A DNA stretch of 64,000 nt from JAVWMQ01 sp036646055 (GCA_036646055.1 JAVXMY010000004.1:124001-188000); one strand, 5' to 3'. Shown: positions 23,293 to 33,122, counted from the first letter of the stretch. Numbers and translations: made by a program. The notes: generated by a model from the letters alone, not told the origin.

Positions 23293-26200
23293 CTATTGAT
23301 TTTCCTTCTCTTTTTCAATCTTATTAGCAAGATTCTTATGAGCAGTAGACATCATAAGCTTAATTCTATTAAGTTGATTTACAGAACTTGCGCCTGGGTC
23401 AAAGTCAATAGCTGCAATATTGGCATAAGGATTTCTCTTACGAAGAGCTTTCATCATTCCCTTGCCTGTAACATGATTAGGTAAACACGCAAAAGGCTGA
23501 AGACAAACAATATTTTCAACTCCATTGTCGATTAATTCAACCATTTCTCCAGTAAGTAGCCAACCTTCACCACACTGATTACCAAGAGATAAAATATCCT
23601 CAGCCTTAGCTGCAGTATGCTGAATAAACGCCGGCTCATCAAACCTTTTACTTTCTCTAAGGGCCCTTCTAACAGGCTTTCTTAATGCCTCTAGGAATGT
23701 CATAGCAACCTTGTTTAAAGCCATAGTTAGGTAAGAACCTGAAAGATGTTGATAGTTAAACTTCTTACTATACATTCCGTATAAGAAGAAATCTACAAGA
23801 TCTAAAACAACAGCTTCTCCACCTTCATCTTCAATAACCTTAACAATATCATTATTTGCAGTTGGATGATACTTAACTAAAATTTCCCCAACGACTCCAA
23901 CTCTAGGTTTTCTTACACTCTCATCAATAGGAAGTTTATCAAAATCCTCAATTAATAATTTAATATTTTTTCTAAAGTGAACCATTCTAGCTTTTGAAAC
24001 ATCATCATAGGCAATTTTAGTCCATTTTTGGGCCAAGGCTTCTGTTGAACCCTTCTCAAGTTCATAAGGTTTAACTCTATTAATACAGTTCATTAAAACG
24101 TCTCCGTAAAGGAATCCAATAATAATTCGCCTAGCCATATTTAGAGATATGTTAAACCCAGGATTACTTTCAAGACCTGCCATATTAACAGAAACAACTG
24201 GAATCTGCTCCATATCAAGATCCTTAAGAGCTTTACGAAGCAAAGCAACATAGTTACTAGCTCTGCATCCTCCACCAGTCTGAGACATAAAAATAGCAGT
24301 TTTATTCAAATCCAAATCTCCATTTTTTAGGTATGAAATAATTTGACCAAGAGCCACAATAGTTGGATAGCAAGCATCGTTATTAACATACTTCAAACCT
24401 TCTTCCACTGCATCGGTAGTTACAGATGGAAGCATAATAGCCTTATATCCTTCTTGAGCCAAAGCTATCTCTAAAAACTGGAAGTGAATTGGTGCCATCT
24501 GAGGAATAAGCAATGAATATTCATCCTTCATCTTTTTATCAAAGATTTTTCTACTATATTCTAAATTCACATCTTCATGTTTAATACCGTTCTTTTCTCT
24601 TTCCTCAATTGCTGCTTTAAGAGATCTAATTCTAATTTTAGCAGCTCCAAGATTACTTCCCTCGTCAATTTTAAGTACAGTATATAGTTTATTATGCATT
24701 TCAGATATTTCTTCAACCTGATCAGTAGTAACAGCATCAAGGCCGCAACCAAAAGAGTTAAGTTGAATCATTTCCACATCATCTGTAGTTCCAACAAATG
24801 AAGCTGCTTTATATAATCTTGAGTGATACATCCACTGATCTAACACTCTAATTGGTCTTTCTAATTTACCTAAATGAGCAACAGAATCCTCTGTTAAAAC
24901 AACCATATCAAAAGAGTTTATTAACTTATTAATTCCATGATTAATTTCTGGATCAAGGTGATAAGGTCTTCCTGCTAAAACAATAGACTTCTTGCCATTT
25001 TGTCTCGCATATCTAAGCGCATATTCTCCTTGTTTCTTAATATCATCTTTAAACCTTTTGTCTTCCTTACGAGCAGCCCTAACAGCATGATCAATTTCTA
25101 TTCTAGTGAAATGATACTTACTCATCAAAAGATGAAGTTCCTTAGTTAATCTTAAATCATCATCATAAGGAAGGAATGGGTGTGTAAATTTAACATTATT
25201 ATCTGTCAAAATATCATCCATATTATTTGCAATTACCTCTGGATAAGTTGCAACAATAGGACAGTTATAATGGTTTGGAGCCTTCTTATCTTCATTTCTT
25301 TCATAGTTTATACTAGGATAGAATATCCATTTAACACCTTGATCAACTAGCCATTTAATATGACCATGAACTAGTTTAGCTGGATAACATGCTGTATCTG
25401 AAGATATAGTTTCGATTCCAGTTTCATAAAGTTCCTTACTAGATTGAGGAGACAAAACTACTCTAAATCCTAAGGTTGTGAAGAATGTAAACCAAAATGG
25501 ATAGTTCTCATACATATTTAGAACTCTTGGAATACCTATTATTCCCCTAGAAGAAGTAGCTTCTGAAAGTGGTTCATATCCAAATAATCTGTGATTCTTA
25601 TAATCATACAAATCTGGCAAAAGACTTCCTGATTTTTCTTTTCCCTCACCCTTCTCACATCTGTTACCTGTAATAAATCTAGAACCATCATTAAATTTAT
25701 TAATTGTAAGTAGACATTTATTCTCACAACCCATACACCTTGTATGAGTATTTTCTACAGAAAACATATCCATATCATTTACTTTTAGAATAGAGCTTTC
25801 TGTATCTTCTATATAATTTTCTTTGGCAATAATAGCTGCACCATAAGCTCCCATAATCCCAGAAATATCTGGTCTCACTACATCCCTGCCAACAATTTTT
25901 TCCATACTTCTAAGTATAGCATTATTTAAGAATGTACCGCCTTGTACAACAATCTTGCTTCCAGCTTCTTCCGGATTTCTAAGTTTAATAACTTTATACA
26001 AAGCATTTTTAATTACAGAATAAGATAGGCCAGCAGAAATATCTGCAACAGTTGCACCTTCCTTCTGTGCCTGCTTAACTTTTGAATTCATAAAAACAGT
26101 ACATCTGGTTCCTAGGTCTACTGGAGCCTCTGAAGAAAGAGCCTCAATACCAAAAGCTTTGGCATCCATATTTACAGACTTAGCATAAGTGGCTATAAAA

Positions 26201-27540
26201 GATCCGCAACCAGAAGAACAAGCCTCATTAAGCATAATGTTATAAATAGCACCATCTTTGATTTTCATACATTTCATGTCTTGACCGCCTATGTCAAGAA
26301 TAAAATCAACACCTGGCAGGAACTCTTCTGCCCCTTTGTAATGAGCCATGGTTTCAATTTCTCCCATGTCAACTTTAAATGCAGCCTTAATAAGCCCTTC
26401 TCCATAGCCTGTAACAACAGAATTTGCAATATAGGCACTTGGAGGTAGCTGTTCATAAAGAAGCTTCAAAAGAGTCATGGTGGCCTCAATAGGCTTACCT
26501 TCATTTCCTCTATAAAAGTCAAATAATAAATTTTTATCTTCATCAATTAAAGCAGCCTTAGTAGTTGTTGAACCAGCATCAATGCCTAGATAAACCTTAC
26601 CCTTGGCTTTTTTAATATCTTTACGTTTAATTTTATTTTTATCATGTCTACTCATAAACTTATCGTACTCTTGTTTAGATTTAAACAAAGGCTCAATATG
26701 TTTAGTTTCAGACATTTGATTACCACCTAAGCCTTTTAACTTAGCATGTATATCGTTAACATTTTTTACTTCTAAGTCTTCACTAAGCATTGCGGCTCCA
26801 ATGGCAACAAAATACTTACCTTCTTCTGGAAAAATTATTTGCTCACTTGTCAAACTTAATGTTTCTATAAATCTATTTCTAAGTTCAGATAAAAAAGACA
26901 ATGGGCCTCCTAAAAAAGCAATATTACCTTTAATTGTTCTACCACAAGCAAGACCACTAATAGTCTGATTTACTACAGCCTGAAAAATAGATGCAGCTAA
27001 ATCCTCTATTGCTGCGCCTTCATTAATTAATGGCTGAATATCTGTCTTAGCAAAAACCCCACATCTAGCAGCAATTGGATAAATCAGTTTGTGCTTCTTA
27101 GCCGCTTCATTTAATCCCGTTGCATCTGTATTTAGTAAAACAGCCATTTGGTCTATAAAGGCCCCTGTACCTCCGGCACATGTTCCATTCATCTGTTGCT
27201 CAATAGTCTGCCCATAAAATGTGATTTTGGCATCCTCACCACCAAGCTCAATGGCAACATCTGTCTCAGGAATCATTTCTTCAACTGCTTTACTACAGGC
27301 AACTACTTCCTGCTCAAATTTAACATTTATCAACTTAGCAAGACTAAGTCCACCAGACCCAGTTATAGCCATAGTCATTTTTTCTCCGTTAAATTTATTT
27401 ATTAAATCGTCAAATAAATCTTTTGCTTTTTGAAGAACATTTGACATATGTCTTTCATAACATTTATAACGAATTTGGTTATTATCATCTAGCACAACTA
27501 ACTTAACTGTTGTTGAACCAATATCTATGCCTAACTTCAT
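23293..27540 (-). CDS. Large 2-hydroxyacyl-CoA dehydratase activase-type protein
   Basis: A 1415-residue protein with two BadF/BcrA-type ATPase domains. The first (residues about 1-260) begins M-K-L-G-I-D-I-G-S-T-T-V-K. The second (about 315-570) begins Y-L-G-I-D-A-G-S-T-T-T-K. Cluster Cys are in G-T-C-A-G-G-T-G and A-C-S-S-G-C-G-S. After a Cys motif (C-M-G-C-E-N-K-C near 645) comes a DUF2229-type region and a C-terminal part related to dehydratase subunits (around 1050-1400). Activases couple ATP hydrolysis to electron transfer to radical dehydratases; this fused form is common in Clostridia and of unproven role. The ATG at 27540 has SD AGGAG; the frame opens to 27585. Confidence 0.9.
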   Translation of the reverse strand: MKLGIDIGSTTVKLVVLDDNNQIRYKCYERHMSNVLQKAKDLFDDLINKFNGEKMTMAITGSGGLSLAKLINVKFEQEVVACSKAVEEMIPETDVAIELGGEDAKITFYGQTIEQQMNGTCAGGTGAFIDQMAVLLNTDATGLNEAAKKHKLIYPIAARCGVFAKTDIQPLINEGAAIEDLAASIFQAVVNQTISGLACGRTIKGNIAFLGGPLSFLSELRNRFIETLSLTSEQIIFPEEGKYFVAIGAAMLSEDLEVKNVNDIHAKLKGLGGNQMSETKHIEPLFKSKQEYDKFMSRHDKNKIKRKDIKKAKGKVYLGIDAGSTTTKAALIDEDKNLLFDFYRGNEGKPIEATMTLLKLLYEQLPPSAYIANSVVTGYGEGLIKAAFKVDMGEIETMAHYKGAEEFLPGVDFILDIGGQDMKCMKIKDGAIYNIMLNEACSSGCGSFIATYAKSVNMDAKAFGIEALSSEAPVDLGTRCTVFMNSKVKQAQKEGATVADISAGLSYSVIKNALYKVIKLRNPEEAGSKIVVQGGTFLNNAILRSMEKIVGRDVVRPDISGIMGAYGAAIIAKENYIEDTESSILKVNDMDMFSVENTHTRCMGCENKCLLTINKFNDGSRFITGNRCEKGEGKEKSGSLLPDLYDYKNHRLFGYEPLSEATSSRGIIGIPRVLNMYENYPFWFTFFTTLGFRVVLSPQSSKELYETGIETISSDTACYPAKLVHGHIKWLVDQGVKWIFYPSINYERNEDKKAPNHYNCPIVATYPEVIANNMDDILTDNNVKFTHPFLPYDDDLRLTKELHLLMSKYHFTRIEIDHAVRAARKEDKRFKDDIKKQGEYALRYARQNGKKSIVLAGRPYHLDPEINHGINKLINSFDMVVLTEDSVAHLGKLERPIRVLDQWMYHSRLYKAASFVGTTDDVEMIQLNSFGCGLDAVTTDQVEEISEMHNKLYTVLKIDEGSNLGAAKIRIRSLKAAIEEREKNGIKHEDVNLEYSRKIFDKKMKDEYSLLIPQMAPIHFQFLEIALAQEGYKAIMLPSVTTDAVEEGLKYVNNDACYPTIVALGQIISYLKNGDLDLNKTAIFMSQTGGGCRASNYVALLRKALKDLDMEQIPVVSVNMAGLESNPGFNISLNMARRIIIGFLYGDVLMNCINRVKPYELEKGSTEALAQKWTKIAYDDVSKARMVHFRKNIKLLIEDFDKLPIDESVRKPRVGVVGEILVKYHPTANNDIVKVIEDEGGEAVVLDLVDFFLYGMYSKKFNYQHLSGSYLTMALNKVAMTFLEALRKPVRRALRESKRFDEPAFIQHTAAKAEDILSLGNQCGEGWLLTGEMVELIDNGVENIVCLQPFACLPNHVTGKGMMKALRKRNPYANIAAIDFDPGASSVNQLNRIKLMMSTAHKNLANKIEKEKENQ

Positions 27541-27703
27541 ACTATTTCTCCTATAATTTCTTATCCCCTTAGTGTCTAAACACACCTTTAGATTATATCA
27601 CAACTAATTAATATGTCTATATATTGATATAATATGTAAGAAAAATTCAAATTGAATAAAAATCATCTTTGATATATAATATTTTTTGGATTGGAGAATT
27701 ACT

Positions 27704-28264
27704 ATGAAAAGCACTATTAGAAAAAGTACTTGGAAGGCAATATATAGATTGCTAGACCGAGTTTCACCTGTAGATTATAATTGCGGAACCCTTTGCAATG
27801 CTTCATGTTGCACCTGTGGAGGAGACGAATCAACTGACAATGCTGGTGATTTTGAAATGGGTATTTACCTATTACCAGGAGAAGAAAAAATATATACTAT
27901 GAAAGAAGATTGGCTTAAGTGGTCACTTGAACAGGCAGAGGATTATGAATTCCCAGATTCATGGTCAGGAAATGTATACTTTGTAAGATGCAAAACTCCC
28001 CCTATTTGCCCTAGAAACCACAGACCACTCCAATGTAGATTTTATCCACTAACCCCTCATTTAGATTATGAGGATAAGTTAACACTAATTAAATCTACTG
28101 CCTTCACTCCTTACTCATGTCCCCTAATCGAAGACAATATGGATCTAAACCCTAGATTTATCAAGGCTAACTATACGGTTTGGAAAAGACTTATTAAGGA
28201 TCCATTAATTTATGATTTAGTAAAACTTGATTCAGAAATCAGATATGAAGAAGGATTAATTTAA
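27704..28264 (+). CDS. Cysteine-rich protein, YkgJ-like
   Basis: A 186-residue cytoplasmic protein. Cys residues cluster in N-C-G-T-L-C then S-C-C-T-C near residues 26-38, C-P-R-N near 105, Q-C-R-F-Y-P near 113 and a further Cys-Pro near 138. This resembles proteins with a YkgJ-like metal or Fe-S cluster motif; function unknown. The ATG at 27704 has SD TTGGAG; an in-frame TTG at 27686 lies before the SD and is less likely. Confidence 0.75.
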   Translation: MKSTIRKSTWKAIYRLLDRVSPVDYNCGTLCNASCCTCGGDESTDNAGDFEMGIYLLPGEEKIYTMKEDWLKWSLEQAEDYEFPDSWSGNVYFVRCKTPPICPRNHRPLQCRFYPLTPHLDYEDKLTLIKSTAFTPYSCPLIEDNMDLNPRFIKANYTVWKRLIKDPLIYDLVKLDSEIRYEEGLI

Positions 28265-28274
28265 TACACTAAAA

Positions 28275-28322
28275 AAAGACGCTCATCCCAGTTAGCTACC
28301 AAGCTGGAATAAACGTCTTTTG
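28275..28322. terminator. Bidirectional terminator
   Basis: AAAGACG (28275-28281) pairs with CGTCTTT (28314-28320), and an inner CCAG/CTGG pair extends the hairpin. It lies between convergent genes with A and T runs on either side. Confidence 0.78.
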
Positions 28323-28334
28323 TTTTATATGTTG

Positions 28335-28940
28335 TTATTTTAGATGACTAACGAAATCCATTAAAGCTTCTACACAGCCTTTAACGCCAAATCTTGTTGA
28401 GTTTAATGTAATGTCATAGTTCTGCGCCTGTCCCCATTTTCTTTCGCAGTAAAAAGCATAGTGCTTAGCTCTAGCCTTGTCACTTTTCTTAATTGTTGAT
28501 TCAACTTTTTTAGGATCAATTCCATAAAGTTCAACTGCTGTTTTCTTTTTGTCTTCTAATTCAGCATGAACAAATACGTTTAATACATCATCTCTATCTC
28601 TTAAAATATAATCTGCACAACGACCAACTATTACACATGATCCTTTGTCAGCAATATCTCTAATAATCTTACTTTGTGATGAAAAAACGTTTTCACTTAC
28701 TACCTGAACTGTATCCAAAAAAGGACTAATTGTATAGTATCCACTAGCAGCAATGTCAAAAGCCTGAGTTAAACTTAAATTTTCAGTTGCACTTTCTACA
28801 TATCCTGCATCTAATCCACTTTCATTAGCAACCATATCAATTAAAACCTTATCATAAAAAGGAATTCCAAGTTCTTTTGCTAGCATTTCGCCAATTGCTC
28901 TTCCGCCACTTCCGTATTCTCTACTAATTGTAATTATCAT
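28335..28940 (-). CDS. Cytidylate kinase-like family protein
   Basis: A 201-residue P-loop-related protein. It begins M-I-I-T-I-S-R-E-Y-G-S-G-G-R, the start typical of the cytidylate kinase-like (AAA_26) family, and has V-I-V-G-R-C-A-D near residue 103. Substrate uncertain; it is not the canonical Cmk. The ATG at 28940 has SD GAGG and overlaps the MATE gene end by 17 nt, so it is in that operon. The frame opens 5 codons further but without an SD. Confidence 0.88.
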   Translation of the reverse strand: MIITISREYGSGGRAIGEMLAKELGIPFYDKVLIDMVANESGLDAGYVESATENLSLTQAFDIAASGYYTISPFLDTVQVVSENVFSSQSKIIRDIADKGSCVIVGRCADYILRDRDDVLNVFVHAELEDKKKTAVELYGIDPKKVESTIKKSDKARAKHYAFYCERKWGQAQNYDITLNSTRFGVKGCVEALMDFVSHLK

Positions 28941-30306
28941 TCTTCTGCTCCTCACCTAAATGTTTTAATCTTTTTTTATAAAATACTATAATCATAACAA
29001 TATTATAAGTCATTCCTATGATTTCTGCAATTGGGAATGCAAACCAAACCATATAAACGCCACCGATTTTACCGAATAAGTATGCTAGTGGTAATACAGC
29101 TACTAATTGTCTAATTAGTGAACCCCACATTGAGATAATTCCATGACCTGTAGCCTGGAATAACCCAGCTGCAATAATGCCTATAGCTGCAGGTATAAAC
29201 CCAATAGATATTATCTTAAGAGCTCTAATCCCTATGCTAAGCATTTCTGATTCTGCGTTAAATAAATATAGAAGTTTTTCTGGTATTAACTGAAATATGG
29301 CTGTACAAATTACCATTATAGTTAATGCCATTATTATAGCTGTCTTAAATGTATCCATTAATCGTTTCTTATTTTCAGCTCCATAGTTAAAGCCCATTAC
29401 AGGTAATGCTCCTTGATTTATTCCAAAACAAGGCATGAAAGCAAATGACTGTAGTTTACCATAGACCCCCATTACTGCAACTGCAGCAACAGAAAAAGTA
29501 GCTAGTATTGAATTTATGCCAAGTAACATAACAGAAAATACTGCTTGCATAATTATTGCAGGTAAACCTACTGCATATATTTCTCTTACAGTTACCCAAT
29601 TAAGAACATTTCTATTAGGTTGAATTTTTATAGCTTTTACCTTTTTAGTCAAAAGTAGAAATCCAACTATTGTTCCTAAAAACTGAGCAATTACAGTTGC
29701 TATTGCAGCACCAGAAACACCAAGTTCTGGCATTCCAAATAAACCAAATATTAAAATTGGATCTAGAATTATATTAAACAATGCTCCCACCATTAATGAA
29801 ATCATTGGAAAAATCATATTTCCTGTAGACTGTGATATTTTTTCAATATTTATTTCAACCATAACAAATAATGACATACCTGTTACTATTGAAAGGTATT
29901 TGCTACCTTCATTAATTATATATGTATCATCTGAAAAAAGACCCATAAACATTTTGGCAAAAAATAACCCAAATATTAAAAAGGGTATCCAGTTAATTAT
30001 GCCCAAAAACAGCCCTGTAGTTGCAGCTCTATTGGCATCTTCATATCTTCTAGCTCCAAGTCTTCTAGATATTAAGGAGTTTAAACCTACTGCAGTACCT
30101 ACTGCAACAGCAACGATTAACATCTGTATTGGAAAAGCAATTGATACTGCCGCCAAGGCTTTTTGCCCTATTTGAGCTACAAACATACTATCTATAATAT
30201 TATATAGTGCGTTAAAAAGCATAGATAGTATTGCTGGTCCAGACATAGTAAATAGTAATTTTGTTATTGGCATAGTCCCCATTTTATTTTCTCTTATTGT
30301 ATCCAT
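28924..30306 (-). CDS. MATE family efflux transporter
   Basis: A 460-residue transporter with 12 predicted helices in two halves. It starts M-D-T-I-R-E-N-K-M-G-T-M-P, has P-A-I-L-S-M-L in helix 1 and G-x-N-x-x-I-S-R-R-L-G-A after helix 2, the usual MATE pattern. It would export drugs or metabolites by cation antiport. The frame opens to 30345, but the ATG at 30306 has an SD (GAAGG). An inverted repeat lies just upstream (30329-30360). Confidence 0.93.
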   Translation of the reverse strand: MDTIRENKMGTMPITKLLFTMSGPAILSMLFNALYNIIDSMFVAQIGQKALAAVSIAFPIQMLIVAVAVGTAVGLNSLISRRLGARRYEDANRAATTGLFLGIINWIPFLIFGLFFAKMFMGLFSDDTYIINEGSKYLSIVTGMSLFVMVEINIEKISQSTGNMIFPMISLMVGALFNIILDPILIFGLFGMPELGVSGAAIATVIAQFLGTIVGFLLLTKKVKAIKIQPNRNVLNWVTVREIYAVGLPAIIMQAVFSVMLLGINSILATFSVAAVAVMGVYGKLQSFAFMPCFGINQGALPVMGFNYGAENKKRLMDTFKTAIIMALTIMVICTAIFQLIPEKLLYLFNAESEMLSIGIRALKIISIGFIPAAIGIIAAGLFQATGHGIISMWGSLIRQLVAVLPLAYLFGKIGGVYMVWFAFPIAEIIGMTYNIVMIIVFYKKRLKHLGEEQKNDNYN

Positions 30307-30328
30307 AATACCTTCTTTCTTAATTATA

Positions 30329-30360
30329 TAAGGAATATACTGCACGCAATATATTCCTTA
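30329..30360. repeat. 10-bp inverted repeat upstream of the MATE gene
   Basis: TAAGGAATAT (30329-30338) and ATATTCCTTA (30351-30360), exact, around 12 nt. On the minus strand a TATAAT follows directly, so it could be an operator for the MATE operon or a weak terminator for the gene ending at 30365. It lacks a proper T run. Confidence 0.5.
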
Positions 30361-30364
30361 AAAC

Positions 30365-31957
30365 TTAAATTTTCATTATTCTCTTAATATTATTGCTTTG
30401 TGCAATTTTAAATGAATCTTTTTGATTGTTCAAAGTAGATCCATAGTCGGTAATTCCCTTACCTGTGTTTGGGTGATAATGTGAGTAAACCTGATCTGAT
30501 GCAAATAGTCCTAATAAGACGGCACACATTCCGTATCTAATTCCAAGAGGAATTTTATTAAACAAATCGTCAAATAGTGGTGCTATTAAGTATATAAATG
30601 CAGTTCCTCCCAAAGCAAATACAAATAATCCTTCCAAACAGATCCTACCATTTAGATTAAGTAAATATCCACTGTAATCCCACCACTTAATTCCTTTAGT
30701 AGCTTCTAAGTAATAACTTGTTGAATATTCAACAATACCGCAAAGTATCATAGTGGCGAAAAATGTTAAAACTGGTTTGTCTATTAATTTCTTAAGTGCA
30801 ATTAATACTATAACTCCACCTGCTCCATAAATTGGTAGCCATGGGCCAAACAATGTTCCTCTATTTACAAATATACCATCCTTAAAAAGATGTAAACTTA
30901 CTTCCCATAACCATCCGATTATTGAGAAAGTAAAGAAGAATAAGATTACATTTACTACAGAATATTTTCTATGGTAATCAATAGTAATTCTTTTCTTAAA
31001 TGTTGTTCTCTCCCTGTATGAATCTGGATACCAACATTGCTGACAATCTAAAGGTTTTTGATATAGGTAAATATCGTTTAATAATTCATACCCTTCTTTT
31101 TTAGCTTCAATGTAATCAAATCTAAGTGATACGAATAGTTCTGCTTCTGTTCCTCTAATATATGGGTTTAAGAAGAATATACCAACAAGGCCTAGTGTGA
31201 TAACTTCAAGTATTTTCCACAAAATAAATGTTACATCAAGAATAAATGCTTTCCATTTATTGCCCTTCATCATTTTTTTACTTATAGTATGGGCTTCGGT
31301 CCAAGTTGCATCTGGATTTTCAGCTAAAATATATGGGATCATTTTATATTCATAGGTTTTAATTGGCCCCATTACAATAGTTATAGTCCACAACATCAAA
31401 CATAAATCTCTAATTAACATTACTAGCGCAACATGTCCAGTTTTTCTTTCTGTAAAAGTATAAAACAGTCTAGTTAGCCTACTTTTTTCATATACTCTAC
31501 TTTCTAAGAAGAACCTTCTTTCCCCTATTTTTAATGTATTCTTTAAGAATATCGAATACAAAATACCAATTAAAATTGATAATATACCTACAAGAAATGC
31601 AAGTACGTAGTTGCGTTGAATGATTCCAAATACCATTGTTTTGATACCACTTAACATATGAATTGTTGATGTTGCTGAATTTACCACAGAAGCTAAAACA
31701 CCTTTAGTAGCTTTTTCTGTTATGTCTGCATTTGGCGTCTCTGTTGATACAATTGTATCTCCTATACTGCCTGTAGTAATTTGGTGAACTACCTGTTCAG
31801 TAGTTTCCTTTTCAACACTATAAGATGTAATACCTGATACAGAAGCACCGTAGTCAACCATCAAAATGGCCAAAATAAAGCAAACTACAACAGTTGCTTT
31901 ATAATTTCTTTTTAAATTACTTTTTGAACCTTTTTTTAGTTCACTTCTTTTCCACAT
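30365..31957 (-). CDS. DUF975 / CmpB-type ABC permease-like fusion protein
   Basis: A 530-residue membrane protein with about ten helices. After a basic N-terminus and TM1 (22-40), residues about 110-290 match DUF975, with Y-E-Y-K-M-I-P-Y-I-L-A-E-N-P and S-K-K-M-M-K-G-N. The C-terminal part (about 340-510) matches putative ABC transporter permease CmpB, with S-I-I-G-W-L-W-E-V and N-R-G-T-L-F-G-P-W-L-P-I-Y-G. Both are uncharacterised membrane families; here they are joined in one frame. Upstream is rnpB. Confidence 0.83.
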   Translation of the reverse strand: MWKRSELKKGSKSNLKRNYKATVVVCFILAILMVDYGASVSGITSYSVEKETTEQVVHQITTGSIGDTIVSTETPNADITEKATKGVLASVVNSATSTIHMLSGIKTMVFGIIQRNYVLAFLVGILSILIGILYSIFLKNTLKIGERRFFLESRVYEKSRLTRLFYTFTERKTGHVALVMLIRDLCLMLWTITIVMGPIKTYEYKMIPYILAENPDATWTEAHTISKKMMKGNKWKAFILDVTFILWKILEVITLGLVGIFFLNPYIRGTEAELFVSLRFDYIEAKKEGYELLNDIYLYQKPLDCQQCWYPDSYRERTTFKKRITIDYHRKYSVVNVILFFFTFSIIGWLWEVSLHLFKDGIFVNRGTLFGPWLPIYGAGGVIVLIALKKLIDKPVLTFFATMILCGIVEYSTSYYLEATKGIKWWDYSGYLLNLNGRICLEGLFVFALGGTAFIYLIAPLFDDLFNKIPLGIRYGMCAVLLGLFASDQVYSHYHPNTGKGITDYGSTLNNQKDSFKIAQSNNIKRIMKI

Positions 31958-31980
31958 AAAACACCTCTTTAAATAATTTT

Positions 31981-32325
31981 GGGCAAGTCTATAAGCCGGG
32001 TTTTGTATTAGATAATCATCTATCTAGGATTGCTATTGCTAACAACCTCATGCGACCTACCTACCGAGCAGTAACGGGCAGCTACTTTTGATGCTCTACT
32101 TGGTCTTGCTCCGAATGGGGTTTACACGGCCAGTATGTCTCCACACTGCCGGTGAGCTCTTACCTCACCATTTCAACCTTACCACGACATTACTCGTTTC
32201 GGCGGTATGTTTCTGTTGCACTTTCCCTATGGTTACCCACGCCAGACGTTATCTGGCATTCTCGCCCTATGGAGCCCGGACTTTCCTCATGGTCACCCAC
32301 GCGATTATCTGGCTTACCCAAAATC
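31981..32325 (-). ncRNA. rnpB: RNase P RNA, type A
   Basis: Catalytic RNA of tRNA 5' processing. On the minus strand the 5' strand GGGTAAG (32313-32319) pairs with CTTGCCC (31981-31987) as helix P1. The conserved core GAGGAAAGTCCGGGCT follows P1 and the P4 half ends near the 3' side with the usual A-A-C-C-C-G-G-C-T-T-A-T. The overall layout is bacterial type A. The -10 TATAAT is at 32332-32337, and the nif3-like gene ends just before it. Confidence 0.95.
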
Positions 32326-32327
32326 TT

Positions 32328-33113
32328 TTATATTATATCACTAAATGGGTTAGTATTAGAAGTACTTTTTAAAATTTCTACACTTTTCCCAAAAGTTTCT
32401 GTTAATTGTTCCCCTAGATTCTCAACAAATAATTGTTCTGTATAATAATGTCCAGCATCTATTAAGGCTAAATTAATTTCTTTGGCAAACTGTGCTTGAT
32501 GAAGCTTAACTTCACTGCTTATTACCAAATCACAATCTAATTTTATCACTTCGTACATTAAATCAAATCCAGATCCTGTACAGATTGCAACCTTCCTTAT
32601 ATCTTTGTCTAAATCACCTACAACTTTAAGTGATGATTTATCCATATTAAGCCTGTCTGTAATAATATTGATTACGTCAACAAGTTTCTTGTTACCCTGA
32701 TAACTTCCAATAACACCTGGGTGAGTAATCCCAAGTTTATTTGAGGAAATTATATCTAAAAGACCAATTTTGTCTCCCAGATAAAAGTTGTTTCCCTTTT
32801 GGCTATTATCAAAAGGTATGTGGCTTGAATAAACAGATATGTCATTCTTAATTAAAGAAATTATATAACTACCCTGTACCCCATCTACATCAATACTAGA
32901 CGGTTTATCAAATAATAGTGGATGGTGTGTAATAATTAAGTCAATTTTTTTATTGATTGCTTCATTTACCACTTCTGAATTTATTTCAAGACAAATTAAA
33001 ATTCTATTAACTTCTCCTTTAGTTTTAATTTGAATCCCTGAATTATCCCAAGGTTCTCCTAGTTCTAAAGGTGCAATTTCTTCAATTTGCCTTACAATAT
33101 CTCTAATATCCAT
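32328..33113 (-). CDS. Nif3-like dinuclear metal center protein
   Basis: A 261-residue Nif3/YqfO family protein. The N-terminal A-P-x-x-L-G-E-P-W-D-N-S-G and I-T-H-H-P-L-L-F, followed by S-S-H-I-P-F-D and the late D-A-G-H-Y-Y-T-E, supply the His/Asp/Glu metal ligands. It lacks the large insert of B. subtilis YqfO. Function is debated (GTP cyclohydrolase 1 type 2 annotation is not established). Last gene of the dnaG-rpoD-trmK operon. Confidence 0.94.
   Translation of the reverse strand: MDIRDIVRQIEEIAPLELGEPWDNSGIQIKTKGEVNRILICLEINSEVVNEAINKKIDLIITHHPLLFDKPSSIDVDGVQGSYIISLIKNDISVYSSHIPFDNSQKGNNFYLGDKIGLLDIISSNKLGITHPGVIGSYQGNKKLVDVINIITDRLNMDKSSLKVVGDLDKDIRKVAICTGSGFDLMYEVIKLDCDLVISSEVKLHQAQFAKEINLALIDAGHYYTEQLFVENLGEQLTETFGKSVEILKSTSNTNPFSDII
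32332..32340 (-). promoter_or_regulatory. Extended -10 promoter of rnpB
   Basis: TG-A-TATAAT on the minus strand, lying inside the last codons of the nif3-like gene. No good -35 is seen, as allowed for extended -10 promoters. Confidence 0.55.
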
Positions 33114-33122
33114 ATTAATAAC

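Noticed and set aside
32088..32445. Plus-strand ORFs opposite rnpB
   Set aside because: They lie across the RNase P RNA and have no SD; composition reflects the structured RNA.
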